Source: Schizophyllum amplum
Lineage: Eukaryota; Basidiomycota; Agaricomycetes; Agaricales; Schizophyllaceae
Direction: 5' to 3'
Length of the DNA: 64,000 bases
Assembly: GCA_007026445.1 (NCBI GenBank)
Contig: VDMD01000018.1
Location: 248,001-312,000 of the forward strand
This document shows, in pieces, positions 34,709 through 46,555 of this stretch. Both the position numbers and the translations under genes were made by a program. How positions within the stretch are numbered: position 1 is the stretch's first letter; the number at the start of each line of letters is the position of its first letter. Below the pieces are notes generated by a model. It had not been told where the DNA came from. It ran no database searches and was given only the letters and a program-made list of their open reading frames with translations.

Positions 34709-36520
34709 CTACTCCTCGTCTTGGAACGCAGGACACGGCACGCCGTTCTCCCTGCACACCCCTTGTAGCATCATCGCCCGCTTCTTCCACACCTCGAGCT
34801 GCTCCGTCAGGAACTGCACGTTCGACTCCAACTGCTGCGTGTGCTCCAGCTTGCGCTTCCGGCTCTTACGCGCAGCGAGCGTGTTTTGGCGCCGCTTCGC
34901 CTCGATCTGCTCGCGCTCGGTCATCGACGGCGTGATCTCGATCGCGACCTCCTCGTCCTCGGGGAACGCCTGCGACCGCGCGCGCTTCTTCGCGAACACC
35001 GCCGGCACCTCCTTGCGCGAGGTCGCGGACTCGGTGAGGTAGTTGCGCGTCTGCGTGGGCGCGTCGAGGGGCACGAGCTGCGTGACGGAGATGTTTCGCC
35101 GCGTGCCCGTCGCCTGCGAACGACGACCGACGGATTTGGAGGGTCGTCCGGCGGTGCGGCGCCCGGACTTCGACGACTCCGAGGCCGGGGTGGTGGGCTC
35201 GGCGCCGAAGTCGGTCGCGTAGGGATCGATCGTGTCCACGGGTGACGCAGATGGCGACATCGTGTACATCATCGGGAACTCGTCCATCTTGTTGTTGCCA
35301 GACGAGTAAGACGACTCGCCGGTGTAGACCTCGCCGCCAGCGAACAGCGGCAACGAGGCATCGAAGCCGCCTATGGCGACATCATGGACGTCGTCGAACA
35401 GCGGCGTGCTAAGGAATTCGTTCAGCGGCGTGTCGTCCGGAGATCCCGTCATCGAGTCCATCGGCGACTGCGTGAGGTACTGTTCGGACCACCCGTCTCC
35501 CATCGAGAGCAGTTGGCTAAGATCTGCAGCGGCGAAGGTCAGACAAAGCGCCGCGAAAGAAAGGATGAACGCACCTTGCATCGGGTCGTATCCCTCCATC
35601 GAAGGAATGACAGGGTCGACGCCCGTCTGAATGACGGTGTCGACCGGTTTTATGGGTACAGTGGTTACACCGGCCTTTGCCATGGTGTCGGTATTATCGG
35701 AAGGTTGAGCTAGCATATTTAAATAACTGGCGCTCAGTTCTGCGAGATTGCGGAGGGTGGTGTGGGGGCGCTGCGTAGAGGGGCGCGGGCGTTGGGGATG
35801 CAAAGTTGTTCTTGTTGTTGGGGGCGGAGGGAGCTGCGAGGGAATTCCATATTGGAGGGCGAGGTCCTTGGGGTTATAAAAAACCACAGATGTCCGAAGA
35901 CGGGGAGAAGGTTGAGTTAGGGAGCCATGGCGAGGGGATGTGGGATGAGGACTTGGAGGCGAGCTTCCAAGGGGTGCTATCGAGACATAATTGCTCGAGG
36001 TATTGATGGACTGGTGGTCCTGGCGATTTACAGAGAAGCGCACATCGCTGCGCGCTGGTGGGTTGACAGGGAGTGGACTGTTCTGAAAGCCGGCGGGTTG
36101 CCGAGGTTCTACAGCGTCCGCAGTCAGTTGACCGTCATTGTAAGAGCCAGTGGTGTGTGGTTCGGTGAATTGCGACTGGGTGAGAAGCGCGGCCATCCAT
36201 GGCTCGTCGCCGGCGAGCGGGTTCGGCGCCGATAGCGCATCCAGAGCATCCGCGAGATGCTCTTCGGTTATTGGGGCATCCTCCAGATGCGAGATGCGTG
36301 AATTCTGGACATGGGCCAGAACGTCCTCCAGACGCCCGGTGGCATCAGCAACAACATCCTCCAGATGCTGTGCAGGGCTGCTGTCCACGTGCATGGGCTC
36401 CGCGTCCTCAGGACGCGGCGACTCGGGGATATGGATCCACGACCCGAACCTGAAAAGATCAGACCCAGAGCCAGAGGCCTCTGGAGACCGACCGCCAGAG
36501 CTGGTGCCCGACGACTGCAT
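34709..36520 (-). CDS. GCN4: Gcn4/CpcA-like bZIP transcription factor
   Basis: A likely activator of amino-acid biosynthesis genes in general amino-acid control. The C-terminal bZIP has the basic region EREQIEAKRRQNTLAARKSR (invariant N and R) followed by leucine heptads through LESNVQFLTEQLEVWKKR. One 51-nt intron (35574-35524) joins EGYDPMQ to DLSQLLSMG; the product has 586 residues. The centre holds an acidic activation-type segment (NEFLSTPLFDDVHDVAIGG) and a basic Ser/Thr part (SGRRTAGRPSKSVGRRSQ). I chose ATG 36520 because the frame is open and low in stops throughout and a TATA-like TATATAA lies about 230 bases upstream. An internal ATG at 35682 would give a ~305-residue protein closer to classical Gcn4 length, so the first 280 residues are less certain. 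Leader uORF control is known for this family but not shown here. Confidence 0.83.
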   Translation of the reverse strand: MQSSGTSSGGRSPEASGSGSDLFRFGSWIHIPESPRPEDAEPMHVDSSPAQHLEDVVADATGRLEDVLAHVQNSRISHLEDAPITEEHLADALDALSAPNPLAGDEPWMAALLTQSQFTEPHTTGSYNDGQLTADAVEPRQPAGFQNSPLPVNPPARSDVRFSVNRQDHQSINTSSNYVSIAPLGSSPPSPHPTSPRHGSLTQPSPRLRTSVVFYNPKDLALQYGIPSQLPPPPTTRTTLHPQRPRPSTQRPHTTLRNLAELSASYLNMLAQPSDNTDTMAKAGVTTVPIKPVDTVIQTGVDPVIPSMEGYDPMQGAFILSFAALCLTFAAADLSQLLSMGDGWSEQYLTQSPMDSMTGSPDDTPLNEFLSTPLFDDVHDVAIGGFDASLPLFAGGEVYTGESSYSSGNNKMDEFPMMYTMSPSASPVDTIDPYATDFGAEPTTPASESSKSGRRTAGRPSKSVGRRSQATGTRRNISVTQLVPLDAPTQTRNYLTESATSRKEVPAVFAKKRARSQAFPEDEEVAIEITPSMTEREQIEAKRRQNTLAARKSRKRKLEHTQQLESNVQFLTEQLEVWKKRAMMLQGVCRENGVPCPAFQDEE

Positions 36521-36751
36521 GATATGGGAATGGGAGAGAGAATCCGGTTGTGAAAGAGTCCGATTGCGATGAAGAGATCCAGAGACGATAGCAGGGCGAG
36601 AAGCGGGTATGGAGACGAGGAGACGGTTACGGGGACGCGAGACTCACAAATACGAGCAGGACGGGTGTCTGCTGGTCGGTGGTGGTGGTTGGAAGCAAGC
36701 GCTGGCGATCTGCGAAAATTGTGCCTGCCCTATGCCCAGGCTGTGACAGCT

Positions 36752-36758
36752 TATATAA
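36752..36758 (-). promoter_or_regulatory. TATA-like box of the bZIP gene
   Basis: TATATAA on the minus strand, ~230 bases upstream of ATG 36520. Two CACGTG cores lie just upstream at 36787-36792 and 36808-36813. Confidence 0.45.
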
Positions 36759-36849
36759 TCGGTCCCGACCGGACCCGAAGGCCGACACGTGCCAAGAACA
36801 ATGCTGACACGTGACAGATGCAAGTCCGATCAATTCAATTTCTCATTGT

Positions 36850-38990
36850 TCGCCTTATCGGGCTGTTCGTTTTCTCCATTGTCAGTTGACGACGGCTGTG
36901 CTCGGTTCAGCTGTGGCTCGGTCCTCAAGATGTATCTCTCGTAGTGCTACGCCAATATACTGCCTGTGACGAGCGATAATATGCCCTGCACGCTATCACG
37001 GGATCTCCAGTGCCCGAAGGAACGCCGAACGTTGCGCGTTGGCCGGCGCCAAGGTGGGGTCGAAATCTCACCCGCTTATCGCATCGATGATCCCGTTGCG
37101 CGAGTCTCGGGAGTTTGTGGCGGTCATAGGCGACGAAATGCCATCGTTTCCCGGCTTTCCGCTGCGTGGCTGGCAACTGTCCTCAGAACGGGAGCGTCAG
37201 GTGGCAGGCGGTCCGTCGAAAGGATTATTTGCTCAACGTACGCCAGGAGTAACGCCTCAAATCCCCTCGAAGAGGCATCCGCTCTCCGTACTCCTCATAT
37301 ATGTACACTATCACCTCTCACTTGCACGTTGCAACCTTGAAGTTGAATTAACGGACTCGCCGACCAAAGCCGCGCACGTTCAACGTCAACCTGATCCTGG
37401 AGCCGCGCCCGCTGCGATGGCTTTCGGACGTCTCCCGGTGCTACACCTGTACACAGTGCAGCCTCGACGCTCAAGGCGCCTTGTATCGAACCAACTCGCG
37501 CCTCGCGCCTTCGGCGCCGTCTGCTCGAATTGTGAGTCACAATGACTCATCTGGCGTTCGCATCGTATTCTGCTTGCTCGTGTAAGGTGAACAGTAGAAA
37601 GGAACATTCAGGAATGCCCGCCGTGGTCTTCCCGAGCTATGGCAGAACGAGGAACGAGACGATGGACGCCGTATGTCTGTAGCGAGTGTCAGTCACCGAG
37701 AGCGCCGCCGGGCGAAGACATAGAAGGGCGCGACACCCTCAGCGGCATCTATAGATTCGAGCCCACCATTGGGCGACCTTGTGAGAGACACGCAGCTCGG
37801 GCGCGGGTGTCTCCCGATGGCGAATGATCGCGGGCGTCCGCGTTCGTCTTCGAAACCTTACCCAGTGCTGACTCGTTATAATCCGCGCAATGCTACACTG
37901 TACTTATGTTGGTCGCTAGCACGGTGAACTCGGGATAATGGACGCGGTACGACTGCGATGTTCATAAATCAATAGCAGAGCTCCAAAGCGGCGAGGACCA
38001 GCAATCTCACCATCAGCCTGTGCTCGCATTGTAGCAATTTCTTCATCGCCTTGTTCGGTGCGCGCTACAGGTGACTACGCGCCTAGGACGGTTCGAGAGT
38101 TCAATGCAATGGACAACCCAGGTGTCGGGGTCCCGCAGAATTCGTGTAGGCCATCCGACCCAGAGTACTACTTAGTCGTTCGCCTCACACTCTTGTGAAG
38201 GTTTCCGAGTGCTCCGCCGTCCACTTGCGGAGCGCAAGCTGCACATATTTGCATGGTGCAGGCCCATCGTATCGAGTCCGAGACGCGTCCTGCGAATGGG
38301 TCCTTGATTGCGCGCGCAATGTCGACCTGAATATCGGTCACGACTCGGTGGCAGCCTGAGCACCGGGGTATAATGATGATGGCCCAGGCGAGGATAGGAG
38401 AGGTGGGTGGTGCGTCGCTCTGATTTTTCCAAAGCCGCAGAGAGCAAGGTAGGGATAGTTCAGGAGGCGTAGGCTTGTAAAGTCCACACCGTCTTCTGTC
38501 TTGAGCGGAACTCCAGTCCGTCCTCGCATTGCGACCACTAGGAGTACCTGGGGATTGTTGGATGCCGCGTAGTCAGAGACAACTTCAATATCCGGCCTAA
38601 AATTGCCTGCAGAGCTCGAAAGTCGAGATCGCGTCGAGTGTGATTGCAGCAGCTCGTGAGGGTAAGTAAGAACAAGACGCGTCCTAACCACGCGAGGTAC
38701 CGGATGGGGCGGACCGACGGAAGCAATATTGCAGAGCCTCGGCGCGCTGGTTCAAATCTCTAAGTCTAAATCCTCGACTGCGCCACATACCGAGTCGTGT
38801 CTTCTCCTCTGCCCCCAACCAGCCCCCAAGACCCGAGGGCATGCGTGATGGTGGAAGTGCTGAGAGTTGCGGCATCAATGCATGTTGATGGACGAAACTG
38901 CCTAAAACGGCAATATCAGTGTTCGGTGATGCTTAGTCATACGAATTGAGACCGTGAGGCGGAGTCTCGAACTTGTCTTCATCTTCATCG
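36850..38990. other. Gene-free stretch between the bZIP gene and the RasGEF gene
   Basis: About 2.1 kb. The minus strand at 38338-38691 has a 117-codon frame (IEVVSDYAASNNPQVLLVVA, then FTSLRLLNYPYLALCGFGK) with some protein-like character, and an overlapping shorter frame follows at 38172-38447. No domain, start context or consistent splicing was found, so no gene is called. Confidence 0.35.
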
Positions 38991-39044
38991 TCTTCGAGGA
39001 GGCGCGCATTATTTTCTTTTTCCCCCAGCGTCTGCACGGACCGG

Positions 39045-42000
39045 ATGGCTGCGGTCGCCTCTTCGTCGGCATACCATGCGTTTGCGCCGTCCATGAGCCA
39101 GGCCTCCTCTTCCTCCTCGCTCCAGTCTTCCCAGCTCCGTCACGGCCAGGACGCAGAGTCATCCGACGACGGACTCGTCGTCACTCTTTTCTGCAAGGCC
39201 CTCTATGACTATGAGGCCCAGGACCCCTCCGCCCTCTCCTTCAAGCGCGGCGATATCATCGAGGTGCTCACCCAGCAACCCTCGGGATGGTGGGACGGGC
39301 TGCTGGGTGACGAGCGCGGGTGGTTTCCCTCGAACTATGTGGACGTGATCACGGACGAGGAGGCCGAGCTCGCGCTTTCTGGAAGCATATCAGACTTGGA
39401 CCAGCAATCACTCGCGCCCAGCAGCCAGGCCAGCACAGCGCCCCGCACCATCTCGGACGCGGATTCCGGCATGGTCGACATGTCGCATGCCATGATGGGT
39501 GGCGCGGCGCTTGACGCGGACGACTGGCTGGACGCGGCAGGCATGAATGGCGGCATGGATGCCCTCGCGCACGCAGCCATGGACGGCCCCAGTCAATCGA
39601 GCGACTTTTGGGTGCCCCAGGTCACCCCCTCCGGCCAGGTGCGTAGCACACCCGCTTCAGGGCGTGCTCCTACTGACTCGGCTCCCCCAGATCTACTACG
39701 TGAACACGCAGACGGGGCAGCAGTCCCGCGATTTGCCGGTCGAGGCGGACGACGACGTGTCGGACAGCGATCTCGCAGGGCTCGCTACATCGGCATCCAG
39801 TTCGCGATCGGGGACGAGTCGGGGCAACGGGAGCACCGCCGGATTTGGCGTTCCGCGGCGCACGGACACGCCCGAGCCGTGGGTGCGCAAGCTAGCCGAT
39901 GACGGGATGGCGTACTATTACTTCAATCAAGTGGACGGCAGCATTCAGTGGACCAAGCCTGAGGGCGGCCCGCCTTCGTCTGACCGTTCCCAATCGGCGA
40001 CGCCGAGCTCGCGCCAGCGCGCGTATTCGGAAGCGAGCCAACAACATTCCTATGCAACGACGCAGGACTACTCGTCGGGGCGCGGACGGTCGTATTCGAC
40101 CACGTCTTACGCAGAATCCTCTGATCATCACAGTCAGTCGAACTCATCCTACGCAGGCCGGCAAGTCCCAATGGAGCACGAACCCAGCCGCCTCAGCGTG
40201 TACTCGGACTCATCAGATCTGCAACCGTTTGAAGCGCTCCTTCCGGCGTCGCGGTCGCGCGTATCTGAAGAGAAGGTAGCCGACTCCGGACTTCTCACAG
40301 CGCGGCTCGACGCCCGCGTCGAACTCAGCACAGCCGAAGAACTCGCGCAGATGCTCCAGGACGCCCTCGCACCTGGCCCCGCGGAGTCAGCCGCCGAGCT
40401 CTCCGTCGTCGCTCGCAGCGCCATCACCGCCGTCGTCGACCTCGTGCAATCCATGGCGAGCGCCTCGCAGGACACGCGCGTCGTGAACGACAACCCGCAC
40501 CTCGACGGCTTGGTGAACGCCGTCGTGGGCGCCGTACGCAACCTGCTGTTCGTGGCGGCGCCCGCGCCGAGCCAGATGCCGAATGCGCAGGGCCGGATCG
40601 ATAAGGTGGCGGACAAGCAGGCCAGTCAGTCACCGTTGAAGCCCGCGCAAAGGAAGGTCACGGCGACCCTGTCGCGGCTGGTGTTGTCGGCGCGCGCGCT
40701 GAGGTATGATGCAGGGGCGGAGGCGGCGTCGGCGCGGGGAGAGGCGGGTGCAGGCGTTATGGACACGCTGCAGCGTATTGAAGTTGACGCGGAGGAGCTG
40801 GAGCGCGCGCTACATGCGTTTGTGGTCGAGGTCGGACGCGCGCAGCATACCCCGCATAACCCGCACGCGACGCGGAGGTTGCATGGAGTGTTGTCTCCGG
40901 AGAATGTTGGGCTGGGGCTCGTTGGGGCTGGTGCTGCGGGCGGCTGGAAGGGCTTTGGCTTTGTTGCTGTCGATAATACCGAGGGCCCGCGGCGTATTTT
41001 GTCAGGGGATGTTGTCGATGAATTGGCTGCCCTTGTTGCGCAGGTGGAGGCACTCTTTGTCGAGGTCAAGGACAGCTTCACCGCGTCGGGCACTCCTAGT
41101 AAGCCTTCGCCCAGCCTCACTGAGTTGGTTGTTGACAAACGCACGTAGTGGAAGAGCTCCGCAACTCGGGCACGACATTGATAGCAAAGATCAACATCCT
41201 GCTGTCATTCGTAGCCGACGTACACGTCGCCAAGCACGTTGACATTGATGGCATTCGACGCAATATGAACGACTACAACGGCGACATATACGCTAGGACC
41301 GTCGACCGTGCCCGGGGCCTCGTCCGCCGTTTGGAGGGAGCAACGCAAGCCGTTTATGACGACCTTGCCGCATTCATTCTCTCTATCCAGACCTTACCTG
41401 AAGCTGCTTCCGCGCGTGCGGCGGAATCCGCCGCCGGCTACCTCGATGTTGTCTCCGGGTCACTTCAGGTGAACGTCACCACGATGCGGCAGACGCTCTC
41501 TGCGTTGCTTGCTGTCGGGCGGGAGCAGGCGGAGATCGACCAGGGCGATTATAGCGGGTCGATTGAGCTGCGGTTGTCACGGCTTAGTATCATACCACCA
41601 CCGACGGCAGCGCGCCCGGACAGCGAATTCTTTGGCGTGCCGCCGAGCATTCGCGAGGATGTGGTAGGGATGGAGGACGCGTTCCGCAGGCCAGCGCCGG
41701 GGATGCGGTCGAGCGAGGACACGAGCTATCGGGACACCATTGTTGGCGCGCCGTCGACGGCGAATGGATCCTCGACTGCGTTTGGGCCAGACTCGGAATC
41801 GGACATACCAGAGACGGACATGGACATGGACGACGATATTGATATGGGCGATGACTTCGACCTGGATTCGAAGTCGTTGGATGAACGTGAGTACCGTGAT
41901 AATTTTGAAGTGGGAGACCGGTATACTAAATGTGTGCTTGCGAATAGGGGTCCAAAACACGCCTAGCAAGCCTCCGAGAGGGTCGTCGAAGCTGAAGAAG

Positions 42001-43682
42001 ATTCTGGGTGAGATTCCGACGTTCATCGAGACGACGGCGATCTCGGAGCAGCAGCCGTGGTACCTTCGCCCGACGTATAGCTCGTCGGAGATCATCATCG
42101 ACAACGCCGATGGAACGGTCAAGGGCGGCACTGTACCTGCGCTCGTGGAACGTCTGACGGCGCACGAGCATGGAGGTATGTCTCACATCGCATCTCAAGG
42201 ACGGGCTTGCTGAGCGTCGCCGTCATCAGATCCCACATTCATTCGGTCGTTCTTAATGACGTTCAAGTCCTTTACCACACTTGACGAGCTCTTTGACCTG
42301 CTCGTCCAGCGGTTCTGGATTCAGCCGCCGCCGAAGCTGACACCTGAGGAGCGTGAAGACTGGGGCAAGAACAAGCAGCACATCATTCAGATGAGGTGCG
42401 TATATGCATGTGCGGTGATGCCGTGGGTTGCTAAATGACCGCGCGTTTTACAGAGTGCTCAACACGTTCAAGTCCATGGTCGTCGACGAGGATGTGCTGG
42501 AGAAAGATGACTTGTACATCCTTGACAAGATGAAGAAGTTCGTCACGACGGATCCTGTGAAGGGCTTTGCTGCAGCGCGGGTCTTGCTTGTACAGATTGA
42601 GCGGGCGGTGAGCACACGTTCACCGTGTTGTATGTGCCCCGTGCTAATTGATGGTACAGCAACGTGGTGGCGACGCAAATTTGAAGATGCTCGTCAACAC
42701 GGCCATGGGCACGCCGCCTCCGCCCATTTTGCCCAAGTCAGGCAAAAAGTTGAAGCTGATGGATGTCGACCCGCTCGAGATGGCTCGGCAGTTCACGCTT
42801 ATGGAGAGCGAATTATATCAGCGTATTCGTCCCATGGAGTGTTTGCAACGCGCGAGGGAGGGTAAGACGGAGAACGTGGATAACATCACGATCGTCATCC
42901 AGACCAGTAACAAGGTATGCTGTCTACGACCAGGCTTCATTATACTTTTGCTCACACATTACAGATCGCTCTTTGGGTCGCAGAACTGGTGCTGAGCAAA
43001 GACGACTCGAGGCGCCGGGCACAGGTGGTCAAGCATCTCATCAACATTGCCGATGTAAGTCTGTTCAAGGTGTAAATTGGATTGTCATTGACACACAGCT
43101 TTAGCGCTGTCGAACAATGAACAACTTCTCGTCCATGATTGCTATCGTGTCCGGACTGAACACCCCTCCTATTCGTCGGCTGAAGAGGACATGGGAACAA
43201 GTCAACCAGCGGTTCATGCAACAATTTGCACAATGCGAGATGACCATCCACTCCGACAAGAACTTCAACAAGTATCGGCAGATCATGGCTCAAGTCAACC
43301 CACCATGCGTGCCGTTCATCGGTAAGCAGCGGTAGCGGCTCCTTCACCTTATGTGTGCTCATTATGCTCTCCAGGTGTCTTCCTCTCTACATTGCAGTTC
43401 ATCCAAGACGGCAACCCTGACAACTTGCCCGGCAACCTCGTCAACTTCCGCAAGCGGCAGAAGGCATCAGAGGTCATCCAGGACATCAAGCGCTGGCAGG
43501 CTCAACCATTCAACTACACGCGCGTGCCCGTCATCCTGAACTTCATCGACGAGAGCTTGAACCAGTTCAACGACGCTGGGCAGTGGTCCGACCACTTCTG
43601 GACGCTCAGTCTGGAGCGCGAGCCCCGAGAGCGGGAGGACGAAAAGATGGCGCGGCTGCTACAGGAGAGCGGTTTCCTGTGA
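39045..43682 (+). CDS. CDC25: Ras guanine-nucleotide exchange factor of the Cdc25 type (SH3, WW, RasGEF-N, RasGEF)
   Basis: Activates Ras by GDP/GTP exchange upstream of adenylyl cyclase. Ten exons (first 39045-39638, second 39691-41098, last 43375-43682) give 1385 residues. Domains in order: SH3 at ~residues 45-105 (CKALYDYEAQDPSALSFKRG, GWWDGLLGDERGWFPSNYVD); a partial WW-like motif IYYVNTQTGQQSRDLP; a full WW (PWVRKLADDGMAYYYFNQVD, then SIQWTKP); a long disordered and helical middle; RasGEF-N (GTVKGGTVPALVERLTAHE, SFLMTFKSFTTLDELFDLL); and the catalytic RasGEF with DPLEMARQFTLMESELYQRI, NFSSMIAIVSGLNTPPIRRL, CVPFIGVFLSTLQFIQDGNP and KRWQAQPFNYTRVP. The start is the first ATG after TTG-only upstream frame. 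All splice joins are in frame. Confidence 0.92.
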
Positions 43683-44204
43683 TCCAGGCTCGTGTGATGC
43701 GAGGAGGATGGGGCCGGGGGAGAGCAGACAGGACGGAGGGGCGCGCAGTCTATATGCGATACCCTATTACGAGCGCGCGGGGCCCCGAGGGCACGCCAAG
43801 GGGGAAACACTACGCGCATTTGTGCGACAGGCTCTCGGTGTGCAGGCGGCTCGCAGCTTCCTCTGGTTACAGGAGGCTTTCTTCGCGCGGTTTGATTTGT
43901 CGTGGGCGGCCGGGGTTGGACGCTGGACAGCCCTGCTGCTGCTCATGTCGGGTTTTTATACTTACCCTTGTGTATATCGTGGATATTCGCTCATGCATGG
44001 CTTGGTTGTATCATTATTATCTGGAATGTATACACGAGCGGTTTTAGGCTTGTGAACACTGTTGCGATGCGCATAAGGAAGAATCAAAAGGGAGAGCGCG
44101 CGGTGAGGAAGCTATCGTGAGAAAGTCGGTCGAGGAGCCGATCATCAAGTTCAACTTTGCTTGGACCCTGCTTCTGCTCTGACTTGTATTCTTTGTCGAG
44201 CAGA
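43683..44204. other. Intergenic region between CDC25 and SEN54
   Basis: About 520 bases holding the 3' UTR of CDC25 and the SEN54 promoter. No RNA gene or repeat was seen. Confidence 0.5.
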
Positions 44205-45908
44205 ATGGACGACACTTTCGAAAGGCCGACTGCCGGCGCGTTACCAACAACAGAAAGAGAGACGGCCCCAGAGGATGATGAACAAGCATCCGACGACGAG
44301 GAAGGCACCCAGGATTGGGCCAAGCTGGCGTGAGACCTTATTCCTTTCTCTGTTCGTTTGGCGTCATTATAATTCGACCGACTTTTAGCCAAGCGTACTC
44401 CCGTTCAGCTGCGCCTGCCATTCCAAAACGAGGCGAAAAGGAATTTGAGCCTGTAGCGGGCGGCGGCTCTGGTCTACAGAAGCATGTACTAGAGCGCTCC
44501 CGCAATGCGATGTTCGACATCCTGCGTACGACGCGAGTTATTGCGAAGTAAGCCTTTGCCTGCAACCCCTCTATTGTCACCAGTTCGCTAAGTGTACAAT
44601 TGTAGTAAGAGCATGAGCTACGCCGTATGGTGTTCTGACATCGCCCGCGCACACGTCCTCGTCGCGCACGGCGTGCACTTCTCGAACATGGGACACTCGG
44701 CACCGAGGCCGTATGTGGACGACGAGGGAATGCAGAAGGTGCACAAGCGCCTAGAGCTGCTTCCTGAGGAGACGATATACCTCGTTGAACGTGGAGCGCT
44801 CTTCTGCTGGAAAGACGGCGCGCCAGCGGTGGCTGTTCCAGGCATGGAGGAAGCTGGCGCGCCGCCGATGACCGTACAACAGGTGTATACCGAGCTGATT
44901 GGGATGGAGGGTTTGACTTTGGAGAAGTTGCAGGTAGGTGTTGGACTCTAAAATCGCTGCTGCATTGCCTGACCTACAAAAGGTGTATGCCTACTTGAAG
45001 CGGTTGGGATATGTGGTCACTAGAGCCCATGCGCCAGATGAGAACTACCCGATGCCAACGCCCCCGAAGTTATCATCCCGTGCGGCTGGTAGAGGCCTTT
45101 TCGGGATGTTAGGGTCTGGCATTTCGCGCTTCTTGGCCTTCCTTTGGCAACGTCCCTTTGACTGGTGGAATCCACTATCTATAAATCGGTGGGTGGGCAG
45201 AATTGGCGGATATGGTTCGTCTCGGTTTGCCATTTTGCCTCAAAACATGTCAGCTGAACCCCCACAGCGCATGTTTATCGCTCGTTGCGCTTCATCCCGT
45301 CGGGCCACGACATTCAGCTTCGGCCTGCGGACAGTGAGAAACGAGAGCGCAACAAACAGGCATCGCCATACCGCGTCTTCTTCAATATCTACAAGCCGAT
45401 GACCGCCTTCAAAAAGTCCAGCCCTCCGCCGCCAGATTACCAGGTTGTCGTCGTCAAGTAAGGCATCTGCTCTTCTTTTTTCTCTTTCCTTCCTAATGAC
45501 TCCTTCTCCGTTTCCAGCGCGCGCACAACCCTCATGCCTTCCCTCCAAGAATTCGCCGACATGTTCGACCTGCTTCCCGAGCTCCCACCGCCCCTCCCGC
45601 GCAAGAAGAATTTCCTACCGCCTCCCGGCGAGAAGCCGGCGCCGGGGCAGAAGATCAACAGGGCTCTACCAAATGCGCCCAAGCATGCGCGCCCGCCGCA
45701 GGAGCAGAAGACGCAGCCCCCGTCATCCTTCCTCGAGCGCGTGTTCCCTTGGGCGTTCCCTGCGCGTCCGCTACCGGGCCCGAGGATCAATCCGTTCATG
45801 GCGCTGCGGGCTGGAAAGCGGATGATCATCATTGCTGCTGTGGATTCGGGGAACATTAGCTTCTATCGGTTCATGCAGGGCTCGTTTGTTGACTGGCCTA
45901 TGAACTGA
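44205..45908 (+). CDS. SEN54: tRNA-splicing endonuclease subunit Sen54
   Basis: A non-catalytic subunit of the heterotetramer that removes introns from pre-tRNAs; it positions the substrate for Sen2 and Sen34. Six exons. The acidic start (EDDEQASDDEEGTQDWAKL) leads to PAIPKRGEKEFEPVAGG, LERSRNAMFDILRTTRVIA, then VLVAHGVHFSNMGHSAPRP, ELLPEETIYLVERGALFCW, MTVQQVYTELIGMEGLTLEK and VYAYLKRLGYVVTRAHAPDE. The C-terminal core follows at HVYRSLRFIPSGHDIQLR, VFFNIYKPMTAFKKSSPPPP, then a Pro-rich insert, and ends GNISFYRFMQGSFVDWP. Exon joins are all in frame. The tRNA-Asn gene 5 kb downstream carries an intron of the kind this complex removes. Confidence 0.92.
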
Positions 45909-46555
45909 TATGTTTGGACATCCAGTACTCTGCGAAATGTATATTTTGGCATATTGTGGCAATGTTCGGTTCTGTAGAACTCCATCGCAGTTTCTACGTG
46001 TATCTCGCAGGCTTTATGCTTGCTTGGATAGGGCAACTTGCCACTCTCGGCCACCGCTGCGCCGCGTACCAACTATCTCAGCTCATCAGTACCGTCTCTT
46101 CGCATTGACATTTTGTTTGCCCCGATCTCCAGACGGCGACCGTCATCGTTCTCCTTCAAGTTTCTTATCTTCTCGCCCCCCTCACCCCTTTAGCATAACC
46201 TTAGTTAGGGTATACACATGTGCAAGCCTTATACAAGCCCTAGGTGTTCGCAGACTGGACTGAGCAGTGGGGACACACCTTGGAATGTCGAACAAAGCCT
46301 GGCAACTTATAAAGCGAGGCTTGTCAGTTGAAGAAGGCGGTCAAAGATTACAATTCCTATAGATACTATGTTTATCGATACAATGTGTGTGTAGGTAAGT
46401 ACAGCCAGAAAAGCGCGACAACAGAAAACCAACCCCCTGGTGAAGACAGCAGTAGGATACTGTGATAAGAGAAGCAATGATAGCTGTTGTCTATCCAAGT
46501 CCATCCCGTGGCGCAAAGCCTCCCACTACTACGCACAACAGTTCATAGCCGCGAT
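45909..46555. other. Convergent intergenic region
   Basis: About 650 AT-richer bases between the stops of SEN54 and the hydrolase on the other strand; consistent with two 3' UTRs. Nothing else seen. Confidence 0.5.

Noticed and set aside
38745..38775. B-box-like GGTTCAAATCT as a tRNA or SINE
   Set aside because: No A box, stems or T-run terminator could be arranged around it.
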